Positions 1 to 12,600 of a stretch of 64,000 bases of DNA are shown one piece after another. Below the pieces are notes generated by a model. That model was not told the origin of the DNA and did no database searches. It saw only the letters and a program-made list of their open reading frames with translations. This stretch comes from Siphonodentalium dalli. Its lineage: Eukaryota > Mollusca > Scaphopoda > Gadilida > Siphonodentaliidae. Every line of letters starts with the position of its first letter. Position 1 is the first letter of the stretch. The DNA lies in NCBI GenBank assembly GCA_032622095.1, contig CP136066.1, positions 135,563,917-135,627,916 on the forward strand, read 5' to 3'. Made by a program: the position numbers and the translations under genes.

Positions 1-1222
1 TGCAGGTCGTACCTTTAGTCTGATCATCATAAAATTTGTCATGGATGTTGATATTGACATGTAGATGGGAACGAGTAATTTTGGGGTCATTCGGCCAAAA
101 AACATGGTCGCCAGCAGCCATCTTGGATTTTACTCTTTGTATGACTAAATCCTTTAGCATGGGCTACAGGTTGTACCTTTAGTCTGATCATCATCAAATT
201 TGTCATGAATGTTAATAATGACATGTAGATGGGAACGAGTCGTTTTGGGGTCATTCGGCCAAAAAATATGGCCGCCAGCAGCCATCTTTGATTTTACTCT
301 TTGTATGACTAAATCCTTTAGCACGGGCTACAGGTCGTGCCTTTAGTCTGAGCATCATAAAATTTGTCATGGCTGTTGAAATTGGAATGTAGATGGGAAC
401 GAGTCATTTTGGGGTCATTCGGCCAAAAAACATGGCCGCCAGCGGCCATCTTGGATTTCAAAATTTAATCCATTATCACAGGCCACATGTCGTACTGTTC
501 GTCTGATCATCATGAAATTTGTCATGGATGTTAATATTGACATATAGATGGGAACGAGTAATTTTGGGGTCATTCGGCCAAAAATCATGGCCGCCAGCAG
601 CCATCTTGGATTTTACTCTTTGTATGACTAAATTCTTTAGCACGGGCTACATGTCGTACCTTTAGTCTGATCATCATAAAATTTGTCATGAATGTTAACA
701 ATGACATGTAGATGGGAACGACTCATTTTGGGGTCATTCGTCCGAAAACATGGCCGCCAGCAGCCATCTTGGATTTTACTCTTTGTATGACTAAATTCTT
801 TAGCACGGGCTACATGTCGTACCTTTAGTCTGATCATCATAAAATTTGTCATGAATGTTAATAATGACATGTAGATGGGAACTAGTCATTTTGGGGTCAT
901 TCGGCCAAAAAACATGGCCGCCAGCAGCCATCTTGGATTTTACTCTTTGAATGACTAAATTCTTTAGCATGGGCTACAGGTCGTACCTTTAGTCTGATCG
1001 TCATGGATCGTCATGGATGTTAACGATGACATGTAGATGGGATACAATCATTTTGGGGGTCATTCGGCCGAAAACATGGCCGCCAGCAGCCATCTTGGAT
1101 TTTACTTTTCTCTTCATGTCTATAAACTAGTATTAGACATTCAACTTTCCACATTCCTAATCGCTCCATTGAAATTATTCCCTTTCCAAGTTGAGCTACA
1201 GTGTCATTGACACTTTCATTTA
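1..1222 (+). repeat. Family 1 Helentron-like tandem-repeat element, 5' part cut by the window edge
   Basis: About six units of roughly 170 bases each contain GGGCTACAGGTCGTACC, GATCATCATGAAATTTGTCA, TAGATGGGAACGAGTCATTT and CCAGCAGCCATCTTGGAT. The element ends CCAAGTTGAGCTACAGTG with hairpin GTGTCATTGACAC at 1201-1213. Apparent proteins on the minus strand here are translations of the repeat. Confidence 0.85.
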
Positions 1223-1406
1223 ACATTCATTCACTTGTAGACATCAGAGTCTTGTAACTCGATCATAGAAATATATTTTAGAGAACTTGAATAGACCTGT
1301 CAAACTGAGAAATGTGAAGATAAACATATTGAGACAATTGGAAACATGGCTCGACAAATGATAAGTTGGGGCAAAGTCCGTTATCCCTTAACCGGTTGTT
1401 ATGTGT

Positions 1407-1870
1407 GCCCATACATGTACCATATTATGGTACACATAGTGTCGACGTCAGGTTTTACAACTCGTCGTTCGTCCATCCGTCTGTCTGTTCATCCATCCGT
1501 CTGTCTGTTCATCCATCCGTCTGTCTGTTCATCAGTAGATACTTTACACATGGTGTGATAACTCAAACATTTTCTATCCGATCGGAACCGAATTTAGCAT
1601 ATGAGTTTCTCAGCCCAAAATACAGATCAAGTTCGAATATGGGTTTGATCCAATTTTTTTATGGGATTATGGCCCTTTTTCGACTTAGAATCTATGCATG
1701 CTGCGATGACTCATACATTTTTTATCCTATCAGAACCAAATTTTATATGTGAGTTTCTCAGCCAAAAATACAGATCAAGTTCGAATATGGGTTTGCTCCG
1801 ATTTTTTTTACTGGAGTTATGGCACTTTTTCGACTTAGAATTATCCATCTTTGAGGTTTCCTGATTAATA
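1407..1870 (+). repeat. Family 3 dispersed repeat (CCCATACATG head)
   Basis: Starts near CCCATACATGTACCATATTA with a palindromic head, followed by ACATAGTGTCGACG, a CCATCCGTCTGTCTGTT tandem run, and two copies of an internal unit (ACAGATCAAGTTCGAATATG). It is closely related to 44483-44960. No coding content is supported. Confidence 0.7.
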
Positions 1871-2668
1871 CAGGCTTTACTGTGAATATAAGAGACAAGA
1901 GACACCTGCAGACATGTGAATTATTGAAATAGAGTTATTTTTACATGTGGCTGTCATATGTTAGCCCTATTATAATTTTTACCCCATTCGTGACTGATTG
2001 GACTCTCCCATTCAGTTCCAAAGTATAAATTGGAATAGTCCATTTTTCATTTGTAGGGATGTTTTCAGCAAATGAGCAGACAGAGAGAACCCCATTTAGT
2101 AGCACAGCCAATATTTTAAATAATTAAAAACTCTTTTGCAGTCTCACTGGGCGGATTTACATAATACTTGGTATGGAGCATTGCCATAAGACATAGTTTA
2201 TAATTTGTTTATGGTTCATGGTTGAGTGAATTGTAGGGGACACCGATGGGTGAGAAGATTAACATTGGGTCTATTGGGTGGTCATGCATTTCATGTCGAG
2301 AACAGAAACCAATGCCTTTTTATGTATAAAACAAATCTATTGAGAGCTATATAACGTTTATCATGTCAGGGGCTTCAGGGGGTCCTAGACAGGAGGCAAC
2401 AAAAGCGTCGGGTAACTCTAAATAAAATAAGTACTTCAGAAATCTTTTTAATCAGTCCAAGAAGGCAGATTATGTTGTTAATACTTGGTGTGGATTATTG
2501 CCATGAATGATAAACCATAGTTTTCAATTTGTTCATACTGTCATGGTTGATTGAATTTTAGAACCACCAAGCGCCTAGAAGATTAACATTGAATATTATT
2601 GATTTTATTGTCCAAGCTACTTGTAAAACATTTTAATGTGTGAAATCATTCTATTGATGGCTATATAT
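1871..2668. other. unassigned AT-rich sequence with one dispersed repeat piece
   Basis: At about 1973-2070 there is an inverted copy of a repeat also seen near 42211, 51729 and 57194 (GGACTCTCCCATTCAGTT / AACTGAATGGGAGAGTC). I see nothing else recognisable. Confidence 0.4.
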
Positions 2669-3601
2669 CAGTCCTTCGAATTTGGAAAACGTAGGTGCGC
2701 GATATATCGCTCGGAGCTTTTGGAATTTGCGCGCGCCTTTTTTGAGGGAGCACAATTCAAATTAACATGGATGAAATGATTACTGAATAAAAGACAAACA
2801 CAAGTATAATGATACACACGTATAATTCCAAGTGTGCCTGTGGCAACATAAAGTGAAAAACAGAAATAAAAACATGTTTAGATTGTAGTATACAGTATCT
2901 AGTCCACAATAATCCGATTATCCGGCAATCCAGGTGAATCTAATCACGGTAATGAGTCCACTTCCGCGTCTGAGAGCGCATGCTCATCAGACTCGCAGTC
3001 GCTTAAAACTTCAAACTCGGAAGTGGAATCGTTACCGCAATCAGATTCACCGGAATCCGACGAATCAGCCGGGGGCTCTCTTTCGTTTTGATAAGAGTTG
3101 CTATTTCGGAGGCTCCAATGTCCATTTTTCGCTTTCTCCGAGTCGAGAGATACTGGCTTCGACGTATAGCTTCGAAGTATAGTTAAACTTAAACCCTAAT
3201 CTATGGCAATAGTATACAAATGAATCGGCGAATCCCGCATGCCGAAACATCAAACGAGGCCGTCAAAGAATTGACACCGTTTTTTTGCGGGAACTCGCAC
3301 GTGCAGCAGTTGTGATGAGGTGTCACCCCAATCATTGAGTGAGAAAGACGCCGGCGGCCGCTTTGATCTTTGTTGTCATGTTCGTAATCAACGTCATTGC
3401 TGCTGAGAAATATACACGGTGAATAGTCTTGTCGGCGTTTAACCATTTATGTGCTGTTTGTTAAAATCTCGTTCACTGGCTGCAAATTCCGACGCGCGCA
3501 TTTAAAATTTTCGGCGTGCGCATTTAATAACTCGCTGGTTTTTAGATCCGCGCGCGCCAAGGCGCGCAAGCGCAATTGCGCGCCTCAAAATCGAAGGACT
3601 G
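2669..3601. mobile_element. 933-bp inverted-repeat DNA transposon (CAGTCCTTCGA ends)
   Basis: Terminal inverted repeats are CAGTCCTTCGAATTT on the left and its near complement AAAATCGAAGGACTG on the right. ATATAT flanks both sides and may be the target duplication. Both ends carry GC-rich GCGCGC palindromic sequence unlike the surroundings. An open minus-strand frame over about 2940-3150 encodes an acidic segment (DSSDSGESDCGND and SEFEVLSDCESDEH). Superfamily not assigned. Confidence 0.75.
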
Positions 3602-5800
3602 ATATATTGTCTTTTATATGAACTGTGGTAATCTGTTTCGAGGGGTCATAGGGGCAGTATCCTCATCATATTATGGCTGTATAAACACTATATGGATAAT
3701 ACTTTGTATGGTCTAAACTATTTTTTTGAGAGCTACTGTATACTGACCACCAGGGTATGAACTGTTTAATTTATCTCAGGTTATGGGTCCTTGGGTATTC
3801 CAATGTTATTACATGTATATGCCTATCAATGTCAAAGTGAACTACTAGTGCAAAATTGGAACTAGGAGCCATAAATTCCAATAATTTGAGAATTTGTGTT
3901 AGTATGTACATTCGTCTGTACTAATTTAGTACACAACAGTGTATAATTATCAATAATTCAACATCAAAACTCTAGATTATGATTCTGATCAAGGCTATTT
4001 ACTATCGCCGAGGGATGGGTTAAACATTTGCCAATTGTGATCGGCCTCTCATTAATAATCAGCGATTTGTATAAATACGATTATTTTAATACATGTACTC
4101 GTACTAAATATCACTTCTATACTATATATACATTGTTTACAATGCTAAATTCATCCAGTTTAAATGTAACAATGTATAGTATTCTCGGAGAAGACAACTT
4201 TAATTTCAGTTTTGTATGTCTTAGTCTTGTTTTCGTTTTCTCTGAGAAAAATAACATAAATAACACATTGATTATTCCTTTAAGGTTGCAAGTAAGTGCA
4301 GATACTATGTAAATGTTAAAAAATGTGTCCTCTCCGATAATTCAAGACAATTATATTTAAATATTGAGAAACACATGTTTTATGAACAACACTTCCATCA
4401 AACCACTTGTTATCACTGACATGATTATCAATAATCAAGATTTTCTTCAGAATGACAATTTGTTCAGACAATGGCAGTTGAGCAGACATGAATTGCCTCA
4501 TTGGAAATAAATGAAATAACACATTAGTAGCTGAAACTGGGCACAGTATGTTACATATACTGTATTTTAACGTATTACATTATTCCTACACCCCATTCTC
4601 ATTAACAGAATGATTATAGTTTAATATAACCAATGTCTTCCAGAAAATTTCTGGGTTTCATGCTTGAATTCTCGGAGAGGACATTTTTTTTAACATTTAA
4701 TTAGCTGCTGTACCAAATTGGGATGGTTCAGCCCACCAATTAAAGTTTATGCGATCTCAGTACCAGTGAGAGTTTACCCACAATACAAAATGATTTTCTC
4801 ATTTCATTAGTATTAGCAGTTGACAAAGATTCTCGGAGAGGACAGATTTTAACGGAATTTCTGTGCACATATTTTGAAGAATTGAATATAATTTAAATAG
4901 ACTAATGCACAGAAAAAGATATTTACCTGTAATCTTCTATACCATGCACTGTCCAAATGAACTATATTCCTGATTCATGGTTATTGTAAATTGTGTTTAT
5001 GAAAAGCTTAATTTTAGATTAACATGTTATAAATCATTTAACGGAAATTCTCCTATAACCTTTAAATTCAAATATCTTCAATCTGAATGCATGATATCAC
5101 TTGAAATTTTCACCACAAGATCAACCAGACATAAGCTAAAGGTTAAATGAGGACATTTTTGGCAAACCCATAAATACAAATAAATATAAGGAAAACTAAA
5201 TCATCACAGCAATGGTTGGCCACTCAAAATAAGCCAAAATTGGTACCCATCGCCCTATAATTTTGTTATTTTTTCAAATGTAGTAGTGAAATTTGGTCTG
5301 CAGTTTGGGCTGTGTGTCAGCACTATATAAATATTATTCAGACACTCCAAACATAATGACAAATGCATCATTTTCCCTCATATCCGAAAAATTAATTTTG
5401 TCAACCTTTAACGTGAAAGAACCCACTTAACAAAATCCCAAAGTGATTTATTTCACAATAATACGGAACCTGTCCCAAATCAGTCTTTATAGCGGGAATT
5501 CATAGTGCATGAGAACACCATTCATCTGAGCCATATTACATGCATGGAGGATAAACACGAACACATTCCCCCCCCCCCCCCAATATGGAGATAAAGTCAA
5601 AGTAAGGTCAATAATAGTTTCGTTGTCCCGCCTGGGTCCCTAAGCACAATAATCAACGACGCACATGTTCACATTTCCCGCCAAAAACTCAATTATATTT
5701 TATAACACGTTGGCTAAAACTATGTTCTATAGCTGCGGTCATCAGTTGTTGGACTAATACAGACTATTGAACAAGCTACGCGTTCCGGGTGAAAGATTTT
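3602..5800. other. non-coding AT-rich sequence
   Basis: 3867-4060 matches 45647-45812 (ATAAATTCCAATAATTTG ... GGGATGGGTTAA ... GATCGGCCTCTC), so it is a dispersed repeat. The motif TTCTCGGAGAGGACA occurs near 4674 and 4830, with variants near 4184 and 4330. A short poly-C tract lies near 5570-5581. No gene is seen. Confidence 0.4.
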
Positions 5801-5822
5801 GCTACCATTCGTATTTCGCCGC

Positions 5823-5863
5823 TATAAATATCTCCTGCAGACAAACCCTGCAGTATGACGTCA
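5823..5863 (+). promoter_or_regulatory. possible promoter-like cluster (TATA-like and CRE-like sites)
   Basis: TATAAATA at 5823-5830 and a perfect cAMP-response palindrome TGACGTCA at 5856-5863 lie upstream of the gene. They could belong to the gene's missing first exon or to the neighbouring transposon remnant. No transcript evidence is available from sequence alone. Confidence 0.15.
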
Positions 5864-7029
5864 CCGCGCACAAATAGTTTTATGATTGACAGAATATATA
5901 ATCCTGTCAGTTTCATTTTCACTGACGCTACTTGAAATTCTAAGAAATACTTTATTCAATTCTCCTTGCTAGGTAATATTGGTCAATGCGTAGATGCTTT
6001 TTAGTGTTTAGATTCATTATATATACTAGTACCTGTTGGAGTCTTATTGTAAGTTATAAATTTGTAAACACTGTATTAAACTCGTAGCTCGTAAATTTAT
6101 ATAATCTTCAATCAGACGGCAGTCTGACGTACGCAATTAAATGACTAACTATTTGGATACCATCAACAGAATTAATGCACCTACGGAAATGATAGACTTG
6201 CATAATATACGTAGCTTTGGATTGCTTTGTGGGACACTCGGGTGCAAGAAAATGGCTTCTTTTCAGTGTCAAATAACAAAATTTTCGCCCAACAGGACGA
6301 ACCATGGTCGTCCCGTCGCGTTAGGTGTTTCCCCAATACAGACTCATTATTCCCCCCTGGCGGAAACCTTGTATATAATGACGCCATTAATATGCATTGT
6401 TACAATGGACTACATGCGTTCATAATCCAAACGGACAAAGGGGGATTAACAGTCATAACAAATTAATAATTACCTTTTGCGGTATCCACATTGAGATCAT
6501 GTTACCAAGTACTTGCAACAGCCCCACTGAAAAATTTACAGTACCGGTACATCGCTTTTTTTCTGACTCACATTATAACCACGGGCGATCAGCTGTTTGG
6601 CGAAAGCTTGATTATGACAGAAAGACGGGATTACCGTTTTGTAAAAACTAAAGAAGATTACATATAACTGTTGACATAACAATGATGACTGCTACATGTA
6701 AATTGATTTTTGGTTTCCCATTGTATTGTCTGTAATTCAGCAAATGTAACAAATAACCCACGTTCGATGATGTTTTATGACTAGATAGTTCACATCCCAA
6801 AATTAAAAACTCACTTGCCAAAATGTTTGCCAAATGAAAATATTTTTTGCCATTGGCAAGTGGCAGCGCGAACCCTGATCCCAGATATACATGTATATAT
6901 GTTTTCTTTGCGGATAAAGATGGCTCAACAAACAATCAGTTAAAAAAATGTATTCAAGAAAGAGACATTACGTGTGTGCTGTGGAGCCTAGTAAAACTAC
7001 GAGTAATACAGAGTCGCGTATCTACTGGC

Positions 7030-7493
7030 ACTGAGAGCAATCCAGTGGATGCGGGAGACGCAAGCATGCATCAGTTTCGGAAAGAATCGGCAAAATGCTT
7101 ACTCAATGATGACTACAAAGTCTACAATCGCCTACTGTTGGCTAAGGGGGCCACAACTTGTCATTCTAAGATCAGAACATTAGAGGACGAAGTCGCTGCA
7201 TACATGTACAACTCCGAACCTTTGATCAGCCGTGATGAGGACCCCCTAAAGTGGTGGCGTATTAATAGACTGAGTTACAAAGGCTAAGTAAATTTGCCAG
7301 CAAATACCTGGGTGCACCTCCTTCGAGCGTCGCAAGTGAACGTTTGTTCAGTGAAGCAGGGGACATTTACGAGGCTACGCGTAATCGTCTCAATCCAGAG
7401 AAATGTGAAATGATTTTGGTGATTAGGGGGAACTTGCCTCTATTAGACTTGGGAGTACTGAGTTACAGTGCGGGAGTTTTTGGTGTCCTTTGA
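7030..7493 (+). pseudogene. hAT transposase C-terminal remnant, frameshifted
   Basis: The + strand encodes the hAT dimerisation region in two frames. The first frame reads LEDEVAAYM ... DEDPLKWWRINRLSYKG and ends at TAA near 7287. The second frame resumes at once with LSKFASKYLGAPPSSVASER, then LFSEAGDIYEATRNRLNPEK and CEMILVIRGNLPL, with stop TGA at 7491. The two parts join logically if one base has been lost near 7281, so the copy is non-functional. It resembles ZBED/hAT transposases. The N-terminal and catalytic parts are not visible. Confidence 0.88.
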
Positions 7494-9015
7494 TTCATCT
7501 ATATGTTCCTTTACATGTACATGTTCTTGTACAGTGACTGAAGTATATTCCTTTAAAGTTTAAAATTTGTGTTGACAGTTTCGGACGATAAACTGTCTTG
7601 TGTTCAATGTTCATAAGTTTAAACACATTTCCCAAATCACCCTCTTTTGATATATTATGCAATTGCCCTCCTCATGTAGATCATTAGTGATGACACTTCT
7701 TATCGCGACTACTAATTCATTCAAATTATTTCCATAGCATGTGACGTCACATGGCACGTGCTCAACAGGAAACTCCCATGTAATGAAGTCAGCTTTTTAA
7801 AGATTTCTTTGAATCTATTTCGTGTCCACGCGATTGAACCAATAACTTCAAATAACACGGGATATGTCCGATATGTCGGGCAGGTGTATTGCCATGCTAA
7901 TATATAATCAGATCAGACTGTTTGGACAATGCCAATAGCTTCCTTTTAGGCTGTTACAACTGCATTTTACTTTTAATATTACGGTTGTAATGCGTACGTT
8001 TGTTAAAGCGTGCATATTGCGCTTATGAACTAGAACGTTTTTGTTTGTTTTGACAATCGGTAAAAGCCGATGTTCAACTGCCAGGTATGATTAATATCCG
8101 ATGGGCTATTATCGGCCGATTCCGATTATCGGATCAACGCTAGTCTAGTTTGTATCCAAGTGGTTAAATGTGAATATAGAAAATGTAATAATTCCAGACA
8201 GGAAAATATTCGCTGCTCTGGCACAAGTAAACTTTGAAGTTTCTTTCAATAATTTTTATTTCAGATTTTTGCAATGTCTTGAAAATGAGTAAATTGATGG
8301 AATTCACCGTGAATCCATATATACTGTGTACATTAAAGTATTCAATCTAATCTGTTGCTCAAGTAAAGACAGTACTAAATTTGTCATTCTGGAAAGGTTA
8401 TTTGTAACTCATATTTTAATATGCCCACAATATCATTTGGGTTGGTGAATATGTTGGGAGGTTGACTGAACTGACATGAATCAATTTGGAATACCCAAAA
8501 TAACACATTTTCACAGAACAGCATTCAAGTGAAAATATTGGAACTGTAAACATTCTTAAAATAAAATAAGTCTTGACAATATATTTCCTATTTGGATAGA
8601 TATTATATATTGTAGACGGGGCCAATTTTCAAGTAAACAAATCCATGAAAGTGATAAAAAAGGCAGTAGAAGTAGCAGGTGTTTTGTGTATCTGCCAAAA
8701 TAGGACATTCCCATCTGGGCATAGTCCCTTGACTATCAAGTTAATTTAAAAAGTCTGACAACATCACCTGTTGTTTGAAATTAGGATCAGCCAATCATTT
8801 TCCTAAATGTACATATGTAGTTTATATCTACTTGTACTTGAAGTCGAAGACGACTTAATGCTATATGTGCATACATTTTACAATTAAACTAATGTGCATA
8901 TCTAGCCATGCCCCTTGTTCCATATATTTGCCTATGAAAATAGTTATTTATTTTGCTTACAATCAAGAAATTTTACACAATCAATTCAATCTTTATATCA
9001 AAATCTATATAAAAA
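7494..9015. other. non-coding sequence, possible hAT 3' end at about 8100-8148
   Basis: TATCGGCCGATTCCGATTAT followed by CGGATCAACGCTA near 8148 resembles a hAT terminal repeat and lies downstream of the transposase remnant. A matching left end was not found. The rest shows nothing recognisable. Confidence 0.3.
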
Positions 9016-9019
9016 AAAG

Positions 9020-9462
9020 GCCCACTTAATATGTCGAATCCCCAGATCACATTGTATGCAACATAATCCATATTATATACCTTTTGAAAGAGGAAGCTCC
9101 AAAACATTGCATTACTAGTATCAACTTATAAATGCGGTTCGAATAAACTGAACATGTTGTTTTAGTCAAGGCACCCACATTTTGTTCTGTGCTTAAATTT
9201 GATCTGGTTTGTACTGCCAGTCTGTTATTCTCAATGGAAGGAGAATAACTATCTCTTAGTTCTGAATTATGATGCATTCTGGGTATATAACGGGGGAAGT
9301 CTTTGTGTGAATCTGAGGACCTCTGTCACTTGGTTGATGCTCCTAGGCCACAGCTGTTCCATATCCCAGTAGAATATATGTTTGGTTCCTCTTCCAAATG
9401 GTATATAATATGGAATATGTTGTATATAATGTGATCTGGGCATTAAAAAATTAAGTGGCCCT
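9020..9462. mobile_element. 443-bp foldback element directly upstream of exon 1
   Basis: The left arm from 9020 (GGCCCACTTAATATG ... CCAGATCACATTGTATGCAA) is matched by the complement of about 9368-9462 (ATAATGTGATCTGGG ... TTAAGTGGCCC). The arms are about 90 bases and roughly 80 percent alike by eye. This is a non-autonomous inverted-repeat element ending 40 bases before the exon 1 acceptor. Confidence 0.75.
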
Positions 9463-9501
9463 TTAAATTTAATAGACTGATGATAGATTTAATAATTACA
9501 G

Positions 9502-9519
9502 GCTAATTGAGTTGAAAAT
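9502..9519 (+). other. 5' UTR end and splice acceptor of an unplaced upstream exon
   Basis: The sequence aataattacag ending at 9501 is a good splice acceptor 18 bases before the start codon at 9520. This implies that transcription begins further upstream in at least one untranslated exon. I could not place that exon. Confidence 0.5.
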
Positions 9520-9673
9520 ATGACAAAGACAAAATCTCCTGATGGGACTCCTGAGAGTGCTTTGTCTCTCCGTAGAAGCTCTCGAAGCAGGAAAGTCACT
9601 GACTATAATGAGCGGCATTTGATGCATGATGCCGAAGCTGCTACAAGTATTTCACCATTACAGAAACCAAAAG
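9520..9673 (+). CDS. coding exon 1 of the ZNF280/POGZ-like gene (aa 1-51)
   Basis: Begins MTKTKSPDGTPESALSLRRS and continues through RSRK, a likely nuclear-localisation patch. The exon ends after codon 51 plus one base, and donor GTTAGT follows at 9674. There is no recognisable domain; the segment is basic and Ser-rich. Confidence 0.75.
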
Positions 9674-12600
9674 GTTAGTTTGGTACAATCTGAAGTTTTA
9701 AAGATTATGTATCTCTTTCCTGATCTTGTTCTGATACTCAGCCTCCAATTGGCCTTTTATGATATTGAGTTGCGGCCTGCCTTTCAGCTGATCAATTTAG
9801 TGTCCTAGAAGAGTCGCGATTTGCGCTTTAAATCTGCAGAATTAAGTCTGAAAAATACGATAGTAGCCGGAACACTTACCATACTATGACCTCAATGCTG
9901 GAATTGTAAATAACCTATTGTAACCATTCCTCATATAGACTGGGATTTAATGATTCCTGCAGTTTTTAATCTATTAAACACAATTTTGGTTCTGACTCTT
10001 TAACACAATTTTAATGGTGATTTCTCTAGAAAACAACGGAAACATCATGAAAAAGATCGAACTTCCAAATGCAGCATATGCTTTTGAGTGCAAATAAACT
10101 CTTAAGGCACAAAATCGAGTGAACAATGATATATGACTTTTCGGACCCACGATGAGAAAAGTGTCATCTGATGGTTTTGACTTTTTATGATATTAAACTC
10201 CAAATTAGAAGTGTTGCATTGGCTCTGACTAATTTTTTATGGCTCCGACCCTTATCCTGGGCGAAATGATCGGTTCCGATTCTAACACAGTGATATTGCT
10301 TCATATACGTCCCGTTTGAATCTATTGCCATTAACACCTCATTGTCACCACTTCACAGCGTATTCACTGATAAATCAAATAGCGACATCGAATCAACCAA
10401 GTTCAGCATATAAACCCAGAGATATACCTGGAATCCTGGATATAATCAGAAAGTATATTATGTATATGGAAAGTTCCCATAATGGATGTAACATACTATA
10501 TGCATGTTCTACAGAATAATTCTTAACTAGAAGGGATACCTGGGCTAAACAATTGTCGCTATGTATTTCTGTCTCGCCTGAATCGGTCAGCCCTTATATA
10601 TAAGAACTAGAAGGTGACCCGACCTTGTCCGGGCTTTGACCTTGAATTGTCCATTTTGAAGGTCAAGTGGGGTCACGATTTGACCAGTCCAAAACACTGC
10701 CCGGACAAAAGTACCCGACAAACGTGCCCGTCGAAATTCATCCGGTTTTACCCGATTTGACCTTGAATTGATCATTTTGAAGGTCAGGGTCAGGTCGGGG
10801 GTCGCGATTTGACCCGTCCAAAACACTCAGTGGACAAAAGTAACCTATGTATAAAATTTCGTCGAAATCCCATCAAAATTGGCGATTTGACCTTGAATTG
10901 ACCCGATGTCAAGGTCACGTCGCTCGGGCAAATGAATATACTTATGAGACTCCCCATATGAAAGTACCCCCACATACCAGGTTTCATTGAAATCCCGTGA
11001 TATTCGGGCGTTTGACCTTGAAATGACCCGATTTCAAGGTCACGTCACACGGACAAATTAATAGGCCCATGCCACCCCCCGGCCGAAAATATCCCCCACA
11101 TACCAAGTTTCATCGAAATCCTGTGATATTCGGGCGTTTGACCTTGAAATTACCCGATTCAAGGTCACGTCGCACGGACAAATTAATAGGCCCATGCCAC
11201 CCCCCCGGCCGAAAATACCCCCACATACCAAGTTTCATCGAAATCGGCTGGGCCGTTTTCGAATTCATCGCGAACACACAGACACACAAACAGATCTTCC
11301 AAAATATAGAATAGATTGTGGGAATCGACAGAAACACTTTTCGGTGCCGAACATCAGCTGTGATTCTCGAAGACCACAAAATGTGGACTTTCGAAATTTA
11401 TCAATTTTGGTGCCTCCCCATCGATCAGTCACTGACTTTAAAAACTGTAATTAGATTTCCCACAAAATTCATTTGAATTGAGCCATCTATCTATCCCTCT
11501 TGACAAAACAAGTGTCCATTGCCACCGCAGTGTACATGTATTTGCCATTCGACAAGTACATCGCTGCCAAACGGCAAGTAAACCACGGCCAAACATTAAC
11601 AAACTGAAAGCTCAGAATAATTCTATATATCATTTCAGGCCAGTCCTTCTAGCTGCTTTCCGGTAACCCTCCCCCAATTTACAGTCTGAAAATTCCAAAT
11701 CTCATTCTCCCAACTTTACTTCATTCTTTCCTTTTCTATTAGTTTTAAGTTTTAATTCAATGAGTCATTTAATGGCCTAATTAACTTGCAAAATCGCACT
11801 CACAAAACACACCAAATCATGATTCCTCGAAAATAGGCAACTTTAACCCAAAGTGTTTTAGACTTATGGGTATGGAATATGTTTATTAACTCAATTTGAT
11901 ATGTTATGGGGCGTTGATTAATAGAAATTAAATGACTTGGGGACATATATGACAATCGATTCTGTATGTAGTTAATTTTCAGATAGTTAGGCAATGAAGC
12001 ATGTAACCCCAGTATGAAAATTGGATGAAACATTGATTATTTGTGGGAATGTGCAGGGATTTGTTTTTAGCAGGTTAAATATTGTTCACATACATGGATT
12101 CCATACTCATGCTTTAACACAACATGTTATATCATGGAATATGGTAACTACTTGATTCTACATGCATGCACTAGTACTAACTTATTAGTATTGCATTAGC
12201 TCCCCAAAAAGAAAGGAAAGTTCTATGTCGGGTAATTAGCTTTGGAATAGTGACAGATGTAGGTGAATATCAGCGAACGTATACACTGGATTTTATCCAT
12301 TGATTTCCCCTAGAGTGATGGACCTTCTTGGATTTAGAAAATAACAGTTTTCCATCCATATGCATGTTTAGTATTGCTCACTCTCTAAACTGAGCGCAGG
12401 GGACATATGCCATGCTTGCCTTCGCAATTGTTTCCAATGTGATCACCTGATTCTGATAACTTGAATCTTGACTGTTTTAATTTTTGTTTGTTTAATTGAG
12501 TATTATGGATTATAAATTGCTTGTAATTTTATCACTTTGATGCAGTGTTAGCCAATCAGAATCATATTTTGATATTTTATATTGTAGAAATGTCTGTGAA

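Noticed and set aside
637-1226. Minus-strand open frames in the family 1 array (also 13628-14054, 61975-63494)
   Set aside because: They translate the same tandem unit over and over (SHAKSKIQDGCW, SHLHVNVNIHDKF) and occur wherever the repeat occurs. There is no splice or domain evidence.
6108-6651. Cluster of overlapping 65-94 aa frames on both strands
   Set aside because: No domain, no consistent frame or splice signals. Probably chance or very old transposon sequence upstream of the hAT remnant.
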